DNA of 64,000 nucleotides from Pseudomonas sp. TH43 (GCF_016650635.1 NZ_JAEKFI010000002.1:186001-250000); one strand, 5' to 3'; positions 27,679-36,675 are shown, counted from the first letter of the stretch. Notes: generated by a model from the letters alone, not told the origin. Translations and numbers: made by a program.

Positions 27679-27850
27679 GATTCACTCCCGTGTGAACCAA
27701 ACCTGAAGAGCCTTTGATCGATTCAGCGTGCGCCGTCATGGCAATCGGGGGTCTATCGGTTTGATGCGTTTATTCGTCGTTGAGGACAAAACTAAACGAT
27801 CTTAAAAACAGCGGGCCAATATCTTTTTTGCATTACCTTAGGCCTGTTTT

Positions 27851-28160
27851 CCCCTCACCCCAGCCCTCTCCCAGAGGTAGAGGGGGCCGACCGTGGTGTC
27901 TGGCGTGATACATCGACCTGAAAGATCGTGGCGATTATGGATTCGGCAGAAAACGTTCAGGTCGGCGTATCTCGCGAGCATCCCCCATTCAGTCCCCTCT
28001 CCCTCCGGGAGAGGGGGCCGACCGTGGTGTCTGGCGTGATACATCGACCTGAAAGATCGTGGCGATTATGGATTCGGCAGAAAACGTTCAGGTCGGCGTA
28101 TCTCGCGAGCATCCCCCATTCAGTCCCCTCTCCCTCCGGGAGAGGGTTAGGGTGAGGGCC
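27851..28160. repeat. MITE-like repeat with an internal 131-bp tandem duplication
   Basis: The outer ends are CCCTCACCCCAGCCCTCTCC and its near-complement GAGAGGGTTAGGGTGAGGG. Inside is a unit of 131 bp (containing TCGACCTGAAAGATCGTGG and ACGTTCAGGTCGGCGTATC) present twice head-to-tail, from about 27881 to 28142, with no difference I can see between copies. It is the same element type as at 3312-3494. The stretch 27679-27850 before it is AT-rich and should hold the promoter of the oxygenase/ABC operon. Confidence 0.85.
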
Positions 28161-28175
28161 ACAAACGACGCGGTA

Positions 28176-29093
28176 TCAATCCGTTTGCAACGCGCGGGGG
28201 CGCTGGCTGCGCTGTTCGGCGCTGGCGTCTGGCGCGGGTTGCAGCTGGAAGTCGAACTTGAGTTTGGCGTGGCGTCCCAATGTTTCGTGCTCATGGAACA
28301 CCACCTCGCCGACCAACCCTTCACGGGTCGCGTAAGCAAAGTCATCCCACAAATATTGATCGCCCGACAGATTGATCTGTGTGGTCAGGTGTCGATGCCC
28401 CGGTGCGCTGATGAAAAAGTGCACGTGGGCCGGACGCTGGCCGTGGCGGCCGAGCAGGTCCAGGCATTCCTGAGTAGGGCCTTGCGGGTCGCAGCCATAG
28501 CCCGATGGCACGATGCTGCGGGCGCGGTAGCGGCCCTCGGCGTCGGTGATGATCCGTCGGCGCAGGTTGTAATCGGACTGGCTTGGGTCGAAGAACGAAT
28601 AGGTGCCTTGGGTGTTGGCTTGCCACACGTCGACGGTGGCGCCAGCCAGCGGTTGGCCATGCAGGTCGAACACCTGACCCTCGAGGAACATCACGGTAGC
28701 GACGCCCTCCTCGCTGCCGTCATCCATCCGGCACTCACCCTCACACAGCGGCGCGCCAGCGACGTAAAGCGGGCCTTCGATGGTGCGCGGTGTGCCGCCG
28801 GTCAAGCCGATCTGCGCGTCCTTGGCGTCCTGCAACAAGTCGAGAAAATGCTCGATGCCGAGACCTGCAACCAACAAACCGGCTTCCGAACGACCGCCCA
28901 GACGATTGAGGTAGTCGACGGCTTTCCAGAACTCGTCGTCGCTGATTTCCAGGTCTTCAATCAGCTTGGCGCAGTCCTGCAGCACGCGCAGGACGATGGT
29001 TTTCAAGCGCGAGCTACCGTCGTCGTTGGTGAAACCGGCGGCTTCGGCGAAGAATTTTTGCAACTCGGGGGTGTGGGCAATTTTCACGGTCAT
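28176..29093 (-). CDS. catA: Catechol 1,2-dioxygenase
   Basis: A 305-residue intradiol dioxygenase that cleaves catechol to cis,cis-muconate with a non-haem Fe(III). All four iron ligands are present: Y165 (TQGTYSF), Y199 (PSGYGCD), H223 and H225 (RPAHVHFF). The N-terminal dimerisation helices precede GPLYVAGAP. Last gene of the benABCD-catBCA run; it is separated from catC by 117 bp containing a hairpin, so its expression might differ from that of the upstream genes. Confidence 0.96.
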   Translation of the reverse strand: MTVKIAHTPELQKFFAEAAGFTNDDGSSRLKTIVLRVLQDCAKLIEDLEISDDEFWKAVDYLNRLGGRSEAGLLVAGLGIEHFLDLLQDAKDAQIGLTGGTPRTIEGPLYVAGAPLCEGECRMDDGSEEGVATVMFLEGQVFDLHGQPLAGATVDVWQANTQGTYSFFDPSQSDYNLRRRIITDAEGRYRARSIVPSGYGCDPQGPTQECLDLLGRHGQRPAHVHFFISAPGHRHLTTQINLSGDQYLWDDFAYATREGLVGEVVFHEHETLGRHAKLKFDFQLQPAPDASAEQRSQRPRALQTD

Positions 29094-29149
29094 GGTGGCT
29101 TACCTCATCTTGTTGTTGTGTGAACGCAGTTCTTCAAACCAGGCAAGAT

Positions 29150-29184
29150 CCCTGTGGGTAGCTGGCAAGCCAGCTCCAACAGGG
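29150..29184. terminator. Hairpin between catC and catA
   Basis: CCCTGTGGGTAGCTGGC and GCCAGCTCCAACAGGG pair around a short AA centre, with two mismatches. It resembles a half-REP repeat (GGCAAGCCAGCTCC) and has no T run, so it is more likely an attenuating or RNA-processing site than a full terminator. Confidence 0.45.
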
Positions 29185-29210
29185 TTCAGAAGCGAATCGG
29201 GTGTCTGACT

Positions 29211-29501
29211 TCAGCGGTCGTCGGCGTGGATCGACGACGGATGGCGGCAGAGGCCGTCGATCTCGATGTCCATGTACGGGAACAGCGGCAGCAACATCAG
29301 CGTGTCATGCAGGGCCTCGACGCTGGGCACGTCGAACACGCTGTAATTGGCGTAGTGGCCGGCGATGCGCCACAGATGCCGCCACTGGCCTTCGCGTTGC
29401 AGCCGTTGCGCCAGTTCTTTCTCGTCGGCCTTGAGTCGAGTGGCGACGGCCGGGTCCATGTCAGCGGGCAATTTCACGGTCATTTTTACGTGGAAGAGCA
29501 T
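29211..29501 (-). CDS. catC: Muconolactone delta-isomerase
   Basis: A 96-residue enzyme converting muconolactone to 3-oxoadipate enol-lactone. The family start MLFHVKMTVKLP, the segment EKELAQRLQREGQWRHLWRI (split in the family motif at W), and SVFDVPSVEALHD identify it; length equals the characterised Pseudomonas enzymes. Its start overlaps the catB stop by 16 bp, so it is translated with catB. Confidence 0.95.
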   Translation of the reverse strand: MLFHVKMTVKLPADMDPAVATRLKADEKELAQRLQREGQWRHLWRIAGHYANYSVFDVPSVEALHDTLMLLPLFPYMDIEIDGLCRHPSSIHADDR

Positions 29502-30637
29502 GGTGTTCTCCTGTTTGAGTGGCGGCGAAAATGCGCCAGACGCTGTTCATCCAGCGTCAGGCCGAGGCCCGGGGTTCTGGGGATGTGCAGGTGAAAATCG
29601 CGGTACTCGGGCCTTTCAATGACGATGTCTTCAGTCAGCAGCAGCGGCCCGAACAGCTCGGTGTCCCAGGTCAATTGCTTGAGCGTGAGGAAGGCGTGAG
29701 CCGAGGCCAGGGTGCCGATCGAGCCTTCGAGCATGGTCCCGCCGTACAGCGCGATGCCGGCGGCCTCGGCGATATGCGCGGTGCGCAGCACGGCACGCGG
29801 GCCTCCGTTCTTGGCGATTTTCAGGGCGAACACACTGGCCGCACCGTCGGCAGCGAGGCTGAAGGCGTCTTCGACACTTTCGATGGATTCGTCAGCCATG
29901 ATCGGTGCGGGGCTGCGCTGGTTCAGGCGAACTTGCCCGGAGCGGTTGATCCGCGAAATCGGCTGTTCGATCAGGTCAATGCCGTTGTCACCCAATACCT
30001 GACAGCCGCGAATCGCTTGGGATTCATCCCAATACTGATTGACGTCGACGCGCACACTGGCGCGCTCGCCCAAGGCTTTTTTGATCGCTACGGCGTGTTT
30101 GAGATCCTGCTCCAGCGGGTTGGCACCGATCTTCAATTTGAAGATGCGATGGCGCCGCGCTTCGAGCATGTGTTCTGCTTCGGCGATGTCGCGGGCGGTT
30201 TCACCGCTGGCCAAGGTCCAGGCCACTTCAAGGCTGTCGCGCACGCGGCCACCGAGCAGTTCACTGACCGGTAGACCGAGGCGTTTACCTTGCGCGTCGA
30301 GCAGTGCGCTTTCGATACCCGACTTGGCGAAGGTGTTGCCCTTGGCGAGTTTGTCGAGCTTGTGCATGGCTGCGTTGATGTTGTCGGCGTCCATGCCCAA
30401 CAGCACCGGCGCCAGATGCGCATCGATGTTGGCTTTGATGCTTTCCGGGCTTTCGTAACCGTAGGCAAGGCCACCGATGGTGGTCGCCTCGCCGATGCCT
30501 TCGACGCCATCGCTGCAACGCAGGCGCAGGATCACCAGCGTTTGCTTCTGCATCGTGTGCATCGCCAGTTTGTGCGGGCGGATGGTGGGCAAGTCGACGA
30601 TGATCGTCGTCAGGCTTTCAATCAGAATCGGGTTCAT
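29486..30637 (-). CDS. catB: Muconate cycloisomerase
   Basis: A 383-residue enolase-superfamily enzyme converting cis,cis-muconate to muconolactone. The catalytic residues fall at the canonical numbers: K169 (FKLKIG, with K167), and metal ligands D198 (RVDVN), E224 (LIEQP) and D249 (MADES). ATG 30637 has AAAGGA 7 bp upstream. It starts only 22 bp after benD ends, which joins the cat genes to the ben operon. No catR regulator is next to it. Confidence 0.96.
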   Translation of the reverse strand: MNPILIESLTTIIVDLPTIRPHKLAMHTMQKQTLVILRLRCSDGVEGIGEATTIGGLAYGYESPESIKANIDAHLAPVLLGMDADNINAAMHKLDKLAKGNTFAKSGIESALLDAQGKRLGLPVSELLGGRVRDSLEVAWTLASGETARDIAEAEHMLEARRHRIFKLKIGANPLEQDLKHAVAIKKALGERASVRVDVNQYWDESQAIRGCQVLGDNGIDLIEQPISRINRSGQVRLNQRSPAPIMADESIESVEDAFSLAADGAASVFALKIAKNGGPRAVLRTAHIAEAAGIALYGGTMLEGSIGTLASAHAFLTLKQLTWDTELFGPLLLTEDIVIERPEYRDFHLHIPRTPGLGLTLDEQRLAHFRRHSNRRTPCSST

Positions 30638-30659
30638 TTCAGTGTCCTTTGAAGTGTGC

Positions 30660-31421
30660 TCAACCGAGATCGCCGCCACCGACCGGCAAGGTCACGCCGG
30701 TGATGTACGAGGCGTCGTCGGAGGCAAGAAACAGGATCGCGCCGACCTGTTCGTCGAGGCTGCCGTAGCGTTTCATCAGGCTGCTGTCGAGGGTTTGCGC
30801 GACGATTTGCTGGTACCAGGCATGCTCCTGCGACGACTGTTCACTGGTATTGCGCGGGATACGCCGTGGCGGCGCTTCGGTGCCGCCCGGTGCCGTGGCA
30901 TTGACGCGGATGCCGCGCTCAGCGTTCTCGAACGCCAGGCACGCGGTGAGCGCGTTGACGCCGCCCTTTGCCGCGCCGTACGGCACGCGGTTGACACTGC
31001 GGGTGGCAATCGACGAGACATTGACGATGGCGCCCCGGCCCTGCTTGAGCATGTACGGCAGGGCTGCGTGGCAGCACCACAGGGTCGGAAACAACGAGCG
31101 ACGCACTTCGGCCTCGATCTGCTCGACGTCGTAGTGCTCGAACGGCTTGGCCCAAATCGTGCCGCCGACGTTGTTGATCAGCACGTCGAGACGGCCGAAG
31201 GCGTTGATGGCTTCAGCCATGACTCGCGCACAATCGGCGTATTGCTCAAGGTCGGCAGTCAGCGCCACCACGCCCGCGCCTTGCAGTTCGTGAACCAGTT
31301 CGGAGCGGTCGACGGCGACCACTTGTGCGCCTTCGGCCAGCAGGCGTTCGCAGACGCGGCGGCCGATGCCCTGCGCCGCGCCGGTAACCAGTGCGACTTT
31401 GTTGGAGAATCTGTTGTTCAT
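30660..31421 (-). CDS. benD: 1,6-dihydroxycyclohexa-2,4-diene-1-carboxylate dehydrogenase
   Basis: A 253-residue short-chain dehydrogenase that oxidises and decarboxylates benzoate cis-diol to catechol with NAD+. The cofactor loop is TGAAQGIG, the NNVGG structural motif follows, and the catalytic Ser/Tyr/Lys are in VNVSSIATRS and YGAAK. Position between benC and catB, in the standard benABCD order, decides the call over other SDR enzymes. Confidence 0.93.
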   Translation of the reverse strand: MNNRFSNKVALVTGAAQGIGRRVCERLLAEGAQVVAVDRSELVHELQGAGVVALTADLEQYADCARVMAEAINAFGRLDVLINNVGGTIWAKPFEHYDVEQIEAEVRRSLFPTLWCCHAALPYMLKQGRGAIVNVSSIATRSVNRVPYGAAKGGVNALTACLAFENAERGIRVNATAPGGTEAPPRRIPRNTSEQSSQEHAWYQQIVAQTLDSSLMKRYGSLDEQVGAILFLASDDASYITGVTLPVGGGDLG

Positions 31422-31482
31422 GACAACCTCGACTGAAACAAATATCGAAACCTGTGGTGAGGGACAGACCCACAGATGGGTG

Positions 31483-32490
31483 TCAGGCAGCAGCGAATTT
31501 TTCGAAGTAGAAATTCACCGGGGTGATGCCCTGCTCGCGGATGTATTGGCTGACCGCTTCAACCATCGGCGGTGGCCCGCACAGGTAGACGTCGACATCA
31601 CCTTCGTTGAGGTGACGCGGTTCGATGTGTTGGGTGACGTAGCCCTTGAGTGGGTGCGCGCTTTGCGGGTTGGCCACGCAGGCGCCGAAGCTGAAATTGG
31701 CGATGCGGGCGGCAAAGGCTTCGAGGCGATCGAGCTCAACCAGGTCGAAGTCATTGGTCACACCGTAGATCAGGTGCACCGGATGCTCACTGCCCTGCTC
31801 GGCAATTTTTTCCAGCATCGCGGTGAACGGTGCCAGCCCCGTGCCACCCGCGAGCAAGAGCAGCGGCCGCTTGATGTCGCGCAGGTAAAAACTGCCCAGC
31901 GGCCCGGCCAGATTCAAGCTGTCGCCGGCCTTCGCCAGGCCGGTGAGAAAGCTGCTCATCAAGCCGCCGGGGACGTTGCGGATCAGGAAGCTGACCTCGC
32001 CATCCTTCTGCAAGGAACTGAATGAATACGCCCGGCTTTGCTGACTGCCCGGCACTTGCAGGTTGACGTACTGCCCCGGCAAAAACGCCAGTTTGCTCAG
32101 CGCCTCGCCCTTGATCGACAGGGCAATGGTGCTTTCGGACAACTGCCGCACAGCGCTGATCGAGGCCTGAAAACTCGCCTGTTCGGTCTTGCATACCTGC
32201 GAGCCGACCGGCACGCGTATTACGCAGTCACTCTCGGCGCGCATCTGGCAGGTCAGGACGTAACCCTGGGCGAGTTCATCGTCAGTCAGGGCGTCTTCGA
32301 TGAAGTTGTCGCCCATGGCATAACGCCCGGCTTCGGCGAAACATTTGCAGGTACCGCAGGCGCCGTCACGGCAGTCCAGCGGGATGTTGATGCCTTGGCG
32401 ATACGCCGCGTCGGCGACGGTTTCATGGCCACCGGCCTCGATGAAACGGGTGACGCCGTCTTCAAAATTCAGTGCGATCTGGAAATTCAT
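31483..32490 (-). CDS. benC: Benzoate 1,2-dioxygenase electron-transfer component
   Basis: A 335-residue reductase carrying electrons from NADH to the BenAB oxygenase. A plant-type [2Fe-2S] domain is at the N-terminus, with cysteines in CRDGACGTCKC and LTCQM. A FAD domain follows with the binding motif RAYSFSS, then an NAD domain with LLLAGGTGLAPF and CGPPPMVEAV. This domain order is that of BenC/XylZ. It lies 20 bp after benB. Confidence 0.95.
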   Translation of the reverse strand: MNFQIALNFEDGVTRFIEAGGHETVADAAYRQGINIPLDCRDGACGTCKCFAEAGRYAMGDNFIEDALTDDELAQGYVLTCQMRAESDCVIRVPVGSQVCKTEQASFQASISAVRQLSESTIALSIKGEALSKLAFLPGQYVNLQVPGSQQSRAYSFSSLQKDGEVSFLIRNVPGGLMSSFLTGLAKAGDSLNLAGPLGSFYLRDIKRPLLLLAGGTGLAPFTAMLEKIAEQGSEHPVHLIYGVTNDFDLVELDRLEAFAARIANFSFGACVANPQSAHPLKGYVTQHIEPRHLNEGDVDVYLCGPPPMVEAVSQYIREQGITPVNFYFEKFAAA

Positions 32491-32510
32491 GGTGCACCTC
32501 GCCGTGTCGA

Positions 32511-32999
32511 CTAGATGTGATAGATGTCGATGACCTGACGGACGTAATCGTTTTTCAGCACGACTTTCTTGGCCTTGATCAGCGGCAGGTCACCGCGCAG
32601 GTCGAGGCTGTAGAAACTGCTGCCGAAGTAGCTGTCGGTGACCTGATAGCGAAAGCTCAGGGTGTGCCAGTTGAAGCGCACCTGGCAGTGGCCTTCGCCG
32701 TGCTCGACGATTTCGATGTTGCTCAGGTTGTGCGAGGTGCGGGTGTCGGGAAGGGTCGCGCTGGAGCGCTCGGTCTTGATCCGAAAAATACGGTCTTCGA
32801 GGCCGCCCCGGTTGCCGTACCAGATCAGTGAAATTTCGCTTTGCGGGTCTTCGGTGAGCGTGTCGTTATCGTCCCAGGCCGGCATCCAGAACGTCGCATC
32901 GGCGGCGTACAGTTCCAGCCATTGATCCCACTGACCGTCATCGAGATAACGCGCTTCGCGGTAGAGAAAATCACGCACGGTGTCGTAGAGGTTGCTCAT
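32511..32999 (-). CDS. benB: Benzoate 1,2-dioxygenase small (beta) subunit
   Basis: A 162-residue ring-hydroxylating dioxygenase beta subunit. Recognisable stretches are FLYREARYLDDGQWDQWLEL (split by the helix), YAADATFWMPAW and VKNDYVRQV-like VLKNDYVRQVID at the C-terminus. It has a structural role in the alpha3-beta3 oxygenase. The ATG at 32999 overlaps the last base of the benA stop (TGATG), so the subunits are translationally coupled. Confidence 0.95.
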   Translation of the reverse strand: MSNLYDTVRDFLYREARYLDDGQWDQWLELYAADATFWMPAWDDNDTLTEDPQSEISLIWYGNRGGLEDRIFRIKTERSSATLPDTRTSHNLSNIEIVEHGEGHCQVRFNWHTLSFRYQVTDSYFGSSFYSLDLRGDLPLIKAKKVVLKNDYVRQVIDIYHI

Positions 33000-34354
33000 C
33001 ACACAGCCTCCACAGGGATCAGTTGTGGCTCGCTGGCGGCAGCCTTGAGCATGGTTTCCTGCCAATACTTGTGTTGCAGCACAAACAGGCCTTCGTCCTC
33101 GGTACGCATGCCGGACAGCAGCGGTTTCAGATTGATTTCCTCGGCCGCTGCATCAGCGCCTTCGACCCAATGGGTCGCCCCACGGGACATGTCGTTCCAG
33201 CCGCGTCCGCCGCCGTAACCGGTCTGGCAGCTGCGAAATTCTTCGAGGTCATCCGGCGTGGCCATGCCACTGACGTTGAAGAAATCTTCGTACTGGCGAA
33301 TGCGTTTGGCGCGGGCCTCGGCGCTCTCGCCTTTGGGGGCGATGCAGTAAATGGTGATCTCAGTCTTGTCGACCGCGATCGGCCGGGCGATACGGATCTG
33401 CGAACTGAACTGATCCATCAGGTACACGTTGGGGTATAGACACAGGTTGCGCGAGTTCTCGATCATCCAGTCGGCACGGGCCTGGCCGAAGTCACGAGCG
33501 AGTTCGTCACGGCGCTCGTAGGCCGGGCGATCCTCGGGGTTGGCCCAGCGGGTCCAGAGCAGCAGGTGACCGTGATCGAAGGAGTAGAAACCGCCGCCCT
33601 TCTTCGCCCAGCTGCCTGCGCTCATGGTCTTGATCGCTTCACCGGCTTCACGCTGCTGACGCTGATTCTGGGTGGCGGCGTAGTTCCAGTGCACGGAGCT
33701 GACGTGGTAGCCGTCGGCGCCGTTTTCGGCGGTGAGTTTCCAGTTGCCCTCGTAGATGTAGGAACTGGAACCGCGCAGCACTTCCAGACCTTGCGGCGAC
33801 TGGTCGACGATCATGTCGATGATCTTCGCTGACTCGCCGAGGTGTTCACTGAGGGATTTCACTTCGGCATTCAGGCTGCCGAACAGAAAGCCGCGATACG
33901 ACTCGAAACGCGCGACCTTGGTCAGGTCATGTGAGCCTTCGCAGTTGAAAGCTGCGGGATAACCGGCCTCGCTCGGGTCTTTGACCTTGAGCAGTTTGCC
34001 GCTGTTGTTGAAGGTCCAGCCATGGAACGGGCAGGTGTAGCTGGAACGGTTGCCGGATTTATGCCGGCAGAGCATGGCGCCGCGATGGCTGCAGGCGTTG
34101 AGAAACGCGTTGAGCACACCGTCCTTGTTGCGCGCGATAAAGATCGGCTGGCGCCCCATGGTGGTGGTCAGAAAGTCGTTGTTGTTGGGGATCTGGCTTT
34201 CGTGGGCGAGATAAATCCAGTTGCCTTCGAAGATGTGCGCCATCTCCAGTTCGAACAGACGCGGATCGGTGAACATCTCCCGCTTGCAGCGGTAGGCGCC
34301 CTTCTCCTTGTCTTCTTCAAGCATGGCATTGAGGTAGTCGATTCCCAGGGACAT
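32999..34354 (-). CDS. benA: Benzoate 1,2-dioxygenase large (alpha) subunit
   Basis: A 451-residue Rieske oxygenase alpha subunit that cis-dihydroxylates benzoate. The Rieske ligands are C88-S-H90 and C108-P-F-H111 ([10 protein letters not shown] and YTCPFHGW). The mononuclear-iron site is in [15 protein letters not shown] 34354 is preceded by GGAGG at 8 bp. It is the first structural gene of the ben operon; the promoter with two BenR sites is just upstream. Confidence 0.96.
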   Translation of the reverse strand: MSLGIDYLNAMLEEDKEKGAYRCKREMFTDPRLFELEMAHIFEGNWIYLAHESQIPNNNDFLTTTMGRQPIFIARNKDGVLNAFLNACSHRGAMLCRHKSGNRSSYTCPFHGWTFNNSGKLLKVKDPSEAGYPAAFNCEGSHDLTKVARFESYRGFLFGSLNAEVKSLSEHLGESAKIIDMIVDQSPQGLEVLRGSSSYIYEGNWKLTAENGADGYHVSSVHWNYAATQNQRQQREAGEAIKTMSAGSWAKKGGGFYSFDHGHLLLWTRWANPEDRPAYERRDELARDFGQARADWMIENSRNLCLYPNVYLMDQFSSQIRIARPIAVDKTEITIYCIAPKGESAEARAKRIRQYEDFFNVSGMATPDDLEEFRSCQTGYGGGRGWNDMSRGATHWVEGADAAAEEINLKPLLSGMRTEDEGLFVLQHKYWQETMLKAAASEPQLIPVEAV

Positions 34355-34390
34355 GGCCGGGGCCTCCATTGTTATTGTTCAGGCCAGGTC

Positions 34391-34453
34391 AGATTAGGGA
34401 GGCGATGCAAGGGGCAATAGCCGAATCCTGCAGATCGCTATCCGTTTTGTGCA
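34391..34453 (-). promoter_or_regulatory. ben promoter with two BenR/XylS direct repeats
   Basis: On the minus strand, TGCACAAAACGGATA (34453-34439) and TGCAGGATTCGGCTA (34432-34418) both fit the XylS/BenR half-site TGCA-N6-GGNTA and are 21 bp apart, as in the TOL Pm promoter. A -10-like TAATCT (34396-34391) follows the distal repeat after 21 bp, again the Pm spacing. Confidence 0.85.
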
Positions 34454-34496
34454 GGATGGCGCGGCAGGTGATTCGGATTGTTTCGAGGCGGGCGAT

Positions 34497-35453
34497 TCAG
34501 TGGCGGCGTTTGAAGGTCTGCGACGGCAGTTCGCCGAATTGCTGGTGATAGCTGGCGGAGAAGCGGCCCAGGTGCAGGAAGCCGTAGTCCAGCGCCAGCT
34601 CAGTGAGGTTGCGCACCGGGCAACTCGGATCGCTGAGGCAGGTGTGGATGCGTTCCAGTTTGCGCTGACGGATGTATTGCATCGGCGTGACGCCGAGCTG
34701 GCGCTGGAACAACGTGTAGAGAGAACGCGGGCTCATGCGTGCCTGCACGGCCAACTGCTCGGCAGGCAGATCGAGCTTCAGGTTGCGTTCGATGTAATCG
34801 AGGATGCGTTCGAAGCTGATGCTGGGTGAGTTGAGGCTCTCACGGCTGACGTTGGTGCTCATCAGCGAAATCAGTTTGCTGCCGACGATCTGTGCGTAAT
34901 GTTCCTGCACCCGCAGCAACGGATCGCTGGCCTCGGCTTCCTGACAGATCATCGCCAGGAGGTTGGTGAAACCTTCCAGCTCATCGAGTCGGTAGTGATT
35001 GCGCAGAAAACGAATACCGCTCGCCGGCCGCCCCCAGCGCTGCTCATCGCACACCGATTCGAGGACGCTGACCGGCACCTTGAGAATGAATTTCTCGCAG
35101 TCATCCGAATACGTCAGATCGACCGGATCGTCTGGATTGATCAACAGCAACTCGCCCGGCACCAGATGCTGCTCACGCTTGTGCCCACGCCACAGGCAAT
35201 TGCCTTGCAGCAGCACTTGAAGGTGAAACACGGTTTCCAGCGCCAGTGACGTCACCCGCACGCTGCCGCCATAACTGATGCGCGCCAGATCGAGGTCGGC
35301 CAGTTTGCGATGATTGAGGCTGGCTTGCGGATGGGTGGATGGCGACAGGCCGATGAAGTGCTGGCCGACGTGCTGGTTGACGTAGTCGGAAACGGCATAC
35401 GGGTCTGCGTGACGAAACACGCTGCTGCGATCGCTCAGCAGATGGCTGTCCAT
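34497..35453 (-). CDS. benR: AraC/XylS-family activator of benzoate genes (BenR)
   Basis: A 318-residue regulator with an N-terminal effector domain and a C-terminal AraC DNA-binding domain (about 210-318): SISFERILDYIERNLKL, AEQLAVQARMSPRSLYTLFQ broken at the helix-turn-helix, and LDYGFLHLGRFSASYHQQFG. The XylS/BenR type is recognisable from VTPMQYIRQRKLERI and from its position directly upstream of benA. It should respond to benzoate and activate at the two repeats in the 142-bp gap before benA. Transcribed in the same direction as the operon. Confidence 0.92.
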   Translation of the reverse strand: MDSHLLSDRSSVFRHADPYAVSDYVNQHVGQHFIGLSPSTHPQASLNHRKLADLDLARISYGGSVRVTSLALETVFHLQVLLQGNCLWRGHKREQHLVPGELLLINPDDPVDLTYSDDCEKFILKVPVSVLESVCDEQRWGRPASGIRFLRNHYRLDELEGFTNLLAMICQEAEASDPLLRVQEHYAQIVGSKLISLMSTNVSRESLNSPSISFERILDYIERNLKLDLPAEQLAVQARMSPRSLYTLFQRQLGVTPMQYIRQRKLERIHTCLSDPSCPVRNLTELALDYGFLHLGRFSASYHQQFGELPSQTFKRRH

Positions 35454-35590
35454 GGGGCGGGGCTCGTTCTTGTCGTTATGGTTTTACGGCATCACCGGCC
35501 ACACTACGCCGGAGCGCTGAGGCGAGCAATTGGACCAAAGATCGGGTGTCCGGTAATCGAACACTTTCAGACAAAATCACACCCCTGCCC

Positions 35591-35684
35591 CCCTGTAGGA
35601 GCTGCCGAAGGCTGCGATATTTTGCTCTGGATCTTAAAAAACCAACATCAAAAGATCGCAGCCTTCGGCAGCTCCTACAGGGGG
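35591..35684. repeat. REP doublet (CCTGTAGGAGCTGCCGAAGG type)
   Basis: Inverted arms CCTGTAGGAGCTGCCGAAGG and CCTTCGGCAGCTCCTACAGG with a 50-bp interior that includes CATCAAAAGATCGCAG. Confidence 0.85.
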
Positions 35685-35761
35685 TGCGATAAGCGCCGGT
35701 GAGCAGATTTTGGCGTCGATCGCTTTGTTGCAGGCGATGGCCGCGGTGGAGCGTTTGGCCC

Positions 35762-35815
35762 CTTCGCGGGCAAGCCTTGCTCCTACTGTGGGAGCAAGGC
35801 TTGCCCGCGAAAGCG
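35762..35815. repeat. Close-packed REP palindrome (GCAAGGCTTGCCCGCGAA type)
   Basis: CTTCGCGGGCAAGCCTTGC and GCAAGGCTTGCCCGCGAAAG are inverted with only TCCTACTGTGGGA between, so the two REP cores nearly touch tail-to-tail and could form one long hairpin. Confidence 0.85.
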
Positions 35816-35965
35816 TTTGCCCGATCACCCGTCTTTCAAGGCACTGGACACAAATCCCGACCCACATTGATCGCAGTAAAACCCGTCAACCAGTTGCTGC
35901 AGAGGCGCTGCTGTTCGATTCCTTCCTGATTAAAACGACTTCGCCATCAAACACCGGCAAACGGA

Positions 35966-36493
35966 CTATTTTTCCAACGGCAGAAATCGCAGGCAGGGAA
36001 ACCCCGTTCTCATGCGCAGTTGCTGGATGGGCTGGACACTTTCTTTGTCGCCCGTTTTCTGCACTACAGCGATCCCGCAGTATTGCTGGTCGTATTTGAA
36101 AACAGGAATGAGACCTGGCTTGGTTTCACTCCAGGAACCGGACTTCACCAGGTAAGTCGCGCCGGCCTGCGGCGTGAAAGCAAACGGTATCTGGCATTGA
36201 GTGCCACCCACGACATTGCGATACATGAGGACAAGCTCTTGGTTCGCGGCGATTTTTGATTCAATGAAGTCACCGTTGTAGGGCAACGGCGTATACCCGG
36301 CGTAGCAGGTCTTTTCGCTGAAAGTGATGGCGTCCAGCGAGGTGCCGCGATCGTATTTCAAACGAACGGTTGCAGAAGGCTCACCCTCACGCGGGAATTC
36401 GTATTGCTTGCCCATGAAGAACGAAGTGCAGCCATTCAGCGCAAACGTTGCGGCCAGGAGTACTCCCCAGCCCATCTTGTGAAAACCGTACAT
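35966..36493 (-). CDS. Predicted lipoprotein of unknown function
   Basis: A 175-residue protein with a lipoprotein signal peptide; the lipobox is LNGC-TSFF, so the cysteine near residue 22 would be acylated. The mature part is a beta-rich domain with paired cysteines (EKTCYAGY, GTQCQIPF, QQYCGIAV, GFPCLRFL). I do not recognise a named family. ATG 36493 has GGGAG 7 bp upstream; the longer frame upstream has no coding character. It precedes no other gene on its strand before the REP region. Confidence 0.75.
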   Translation of the reverse strand: MYGFHKMGWGVLLAATFALNGCTSFFMGKQYEFPREGEPSATVRLKYDRGTSLDAITFSEKTCYAGYTPLPYNGDFIESKIAANQELVLMYRNVVGGTQCQIPFAFTPQAGATYLVKSGSWSETKPGLIPVFKYDQQYCGIAVVQKTGDKESVQPIQQLRMRTGFPCLRFLPLEK

Positions 36494-36675
36494 CAACTGC
36501 TCCCTGATAGTTTCGGATCTCCTTCCAGTAGCCAGGAGCCGGACGTTATTCAACTGTTGTCTTATGGTCTGACTCGGCTGAATGCGCCAAAACTTAATGT
36601 TGCAGGCGTTTACCCTCGAGATAGACTGATCCGGGCTGCTGCGTTTTTTTTCCACACGCTCTGGCATGCCAAGGA

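Larger units (their letters stand above)
35454..35965. other. Gene-free stretch with REP elements
   Basis: About 510 bp upstream of benR and after a lipoprotein gene. It contains two REP structures (listed separately) and presumably the benR promoter. I see no gene, RNA or other conserved site. Confidence 0.6.

Noticed and set aside
27879..28149. Tandem repeat as an integration site or VNTR gene
   Set aside because: Only two units, no integrase or tRNA nearby, and the unit is internal to a known repeat architecture.
28059..29123. Plus-strand open frame starting in the tandem repeat
   Set aside because: It is antisense to catA, which has all four iron ligands; the repeat merely provides a start codon, and the same start occurs in the other repeat unit.
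30660..31421. Generic 3-oxoacyl-ACP reductase for the SDR gene
   Set aside because: Its place between benC and catB and its length fit benD better than a fatty-acid enzyme.
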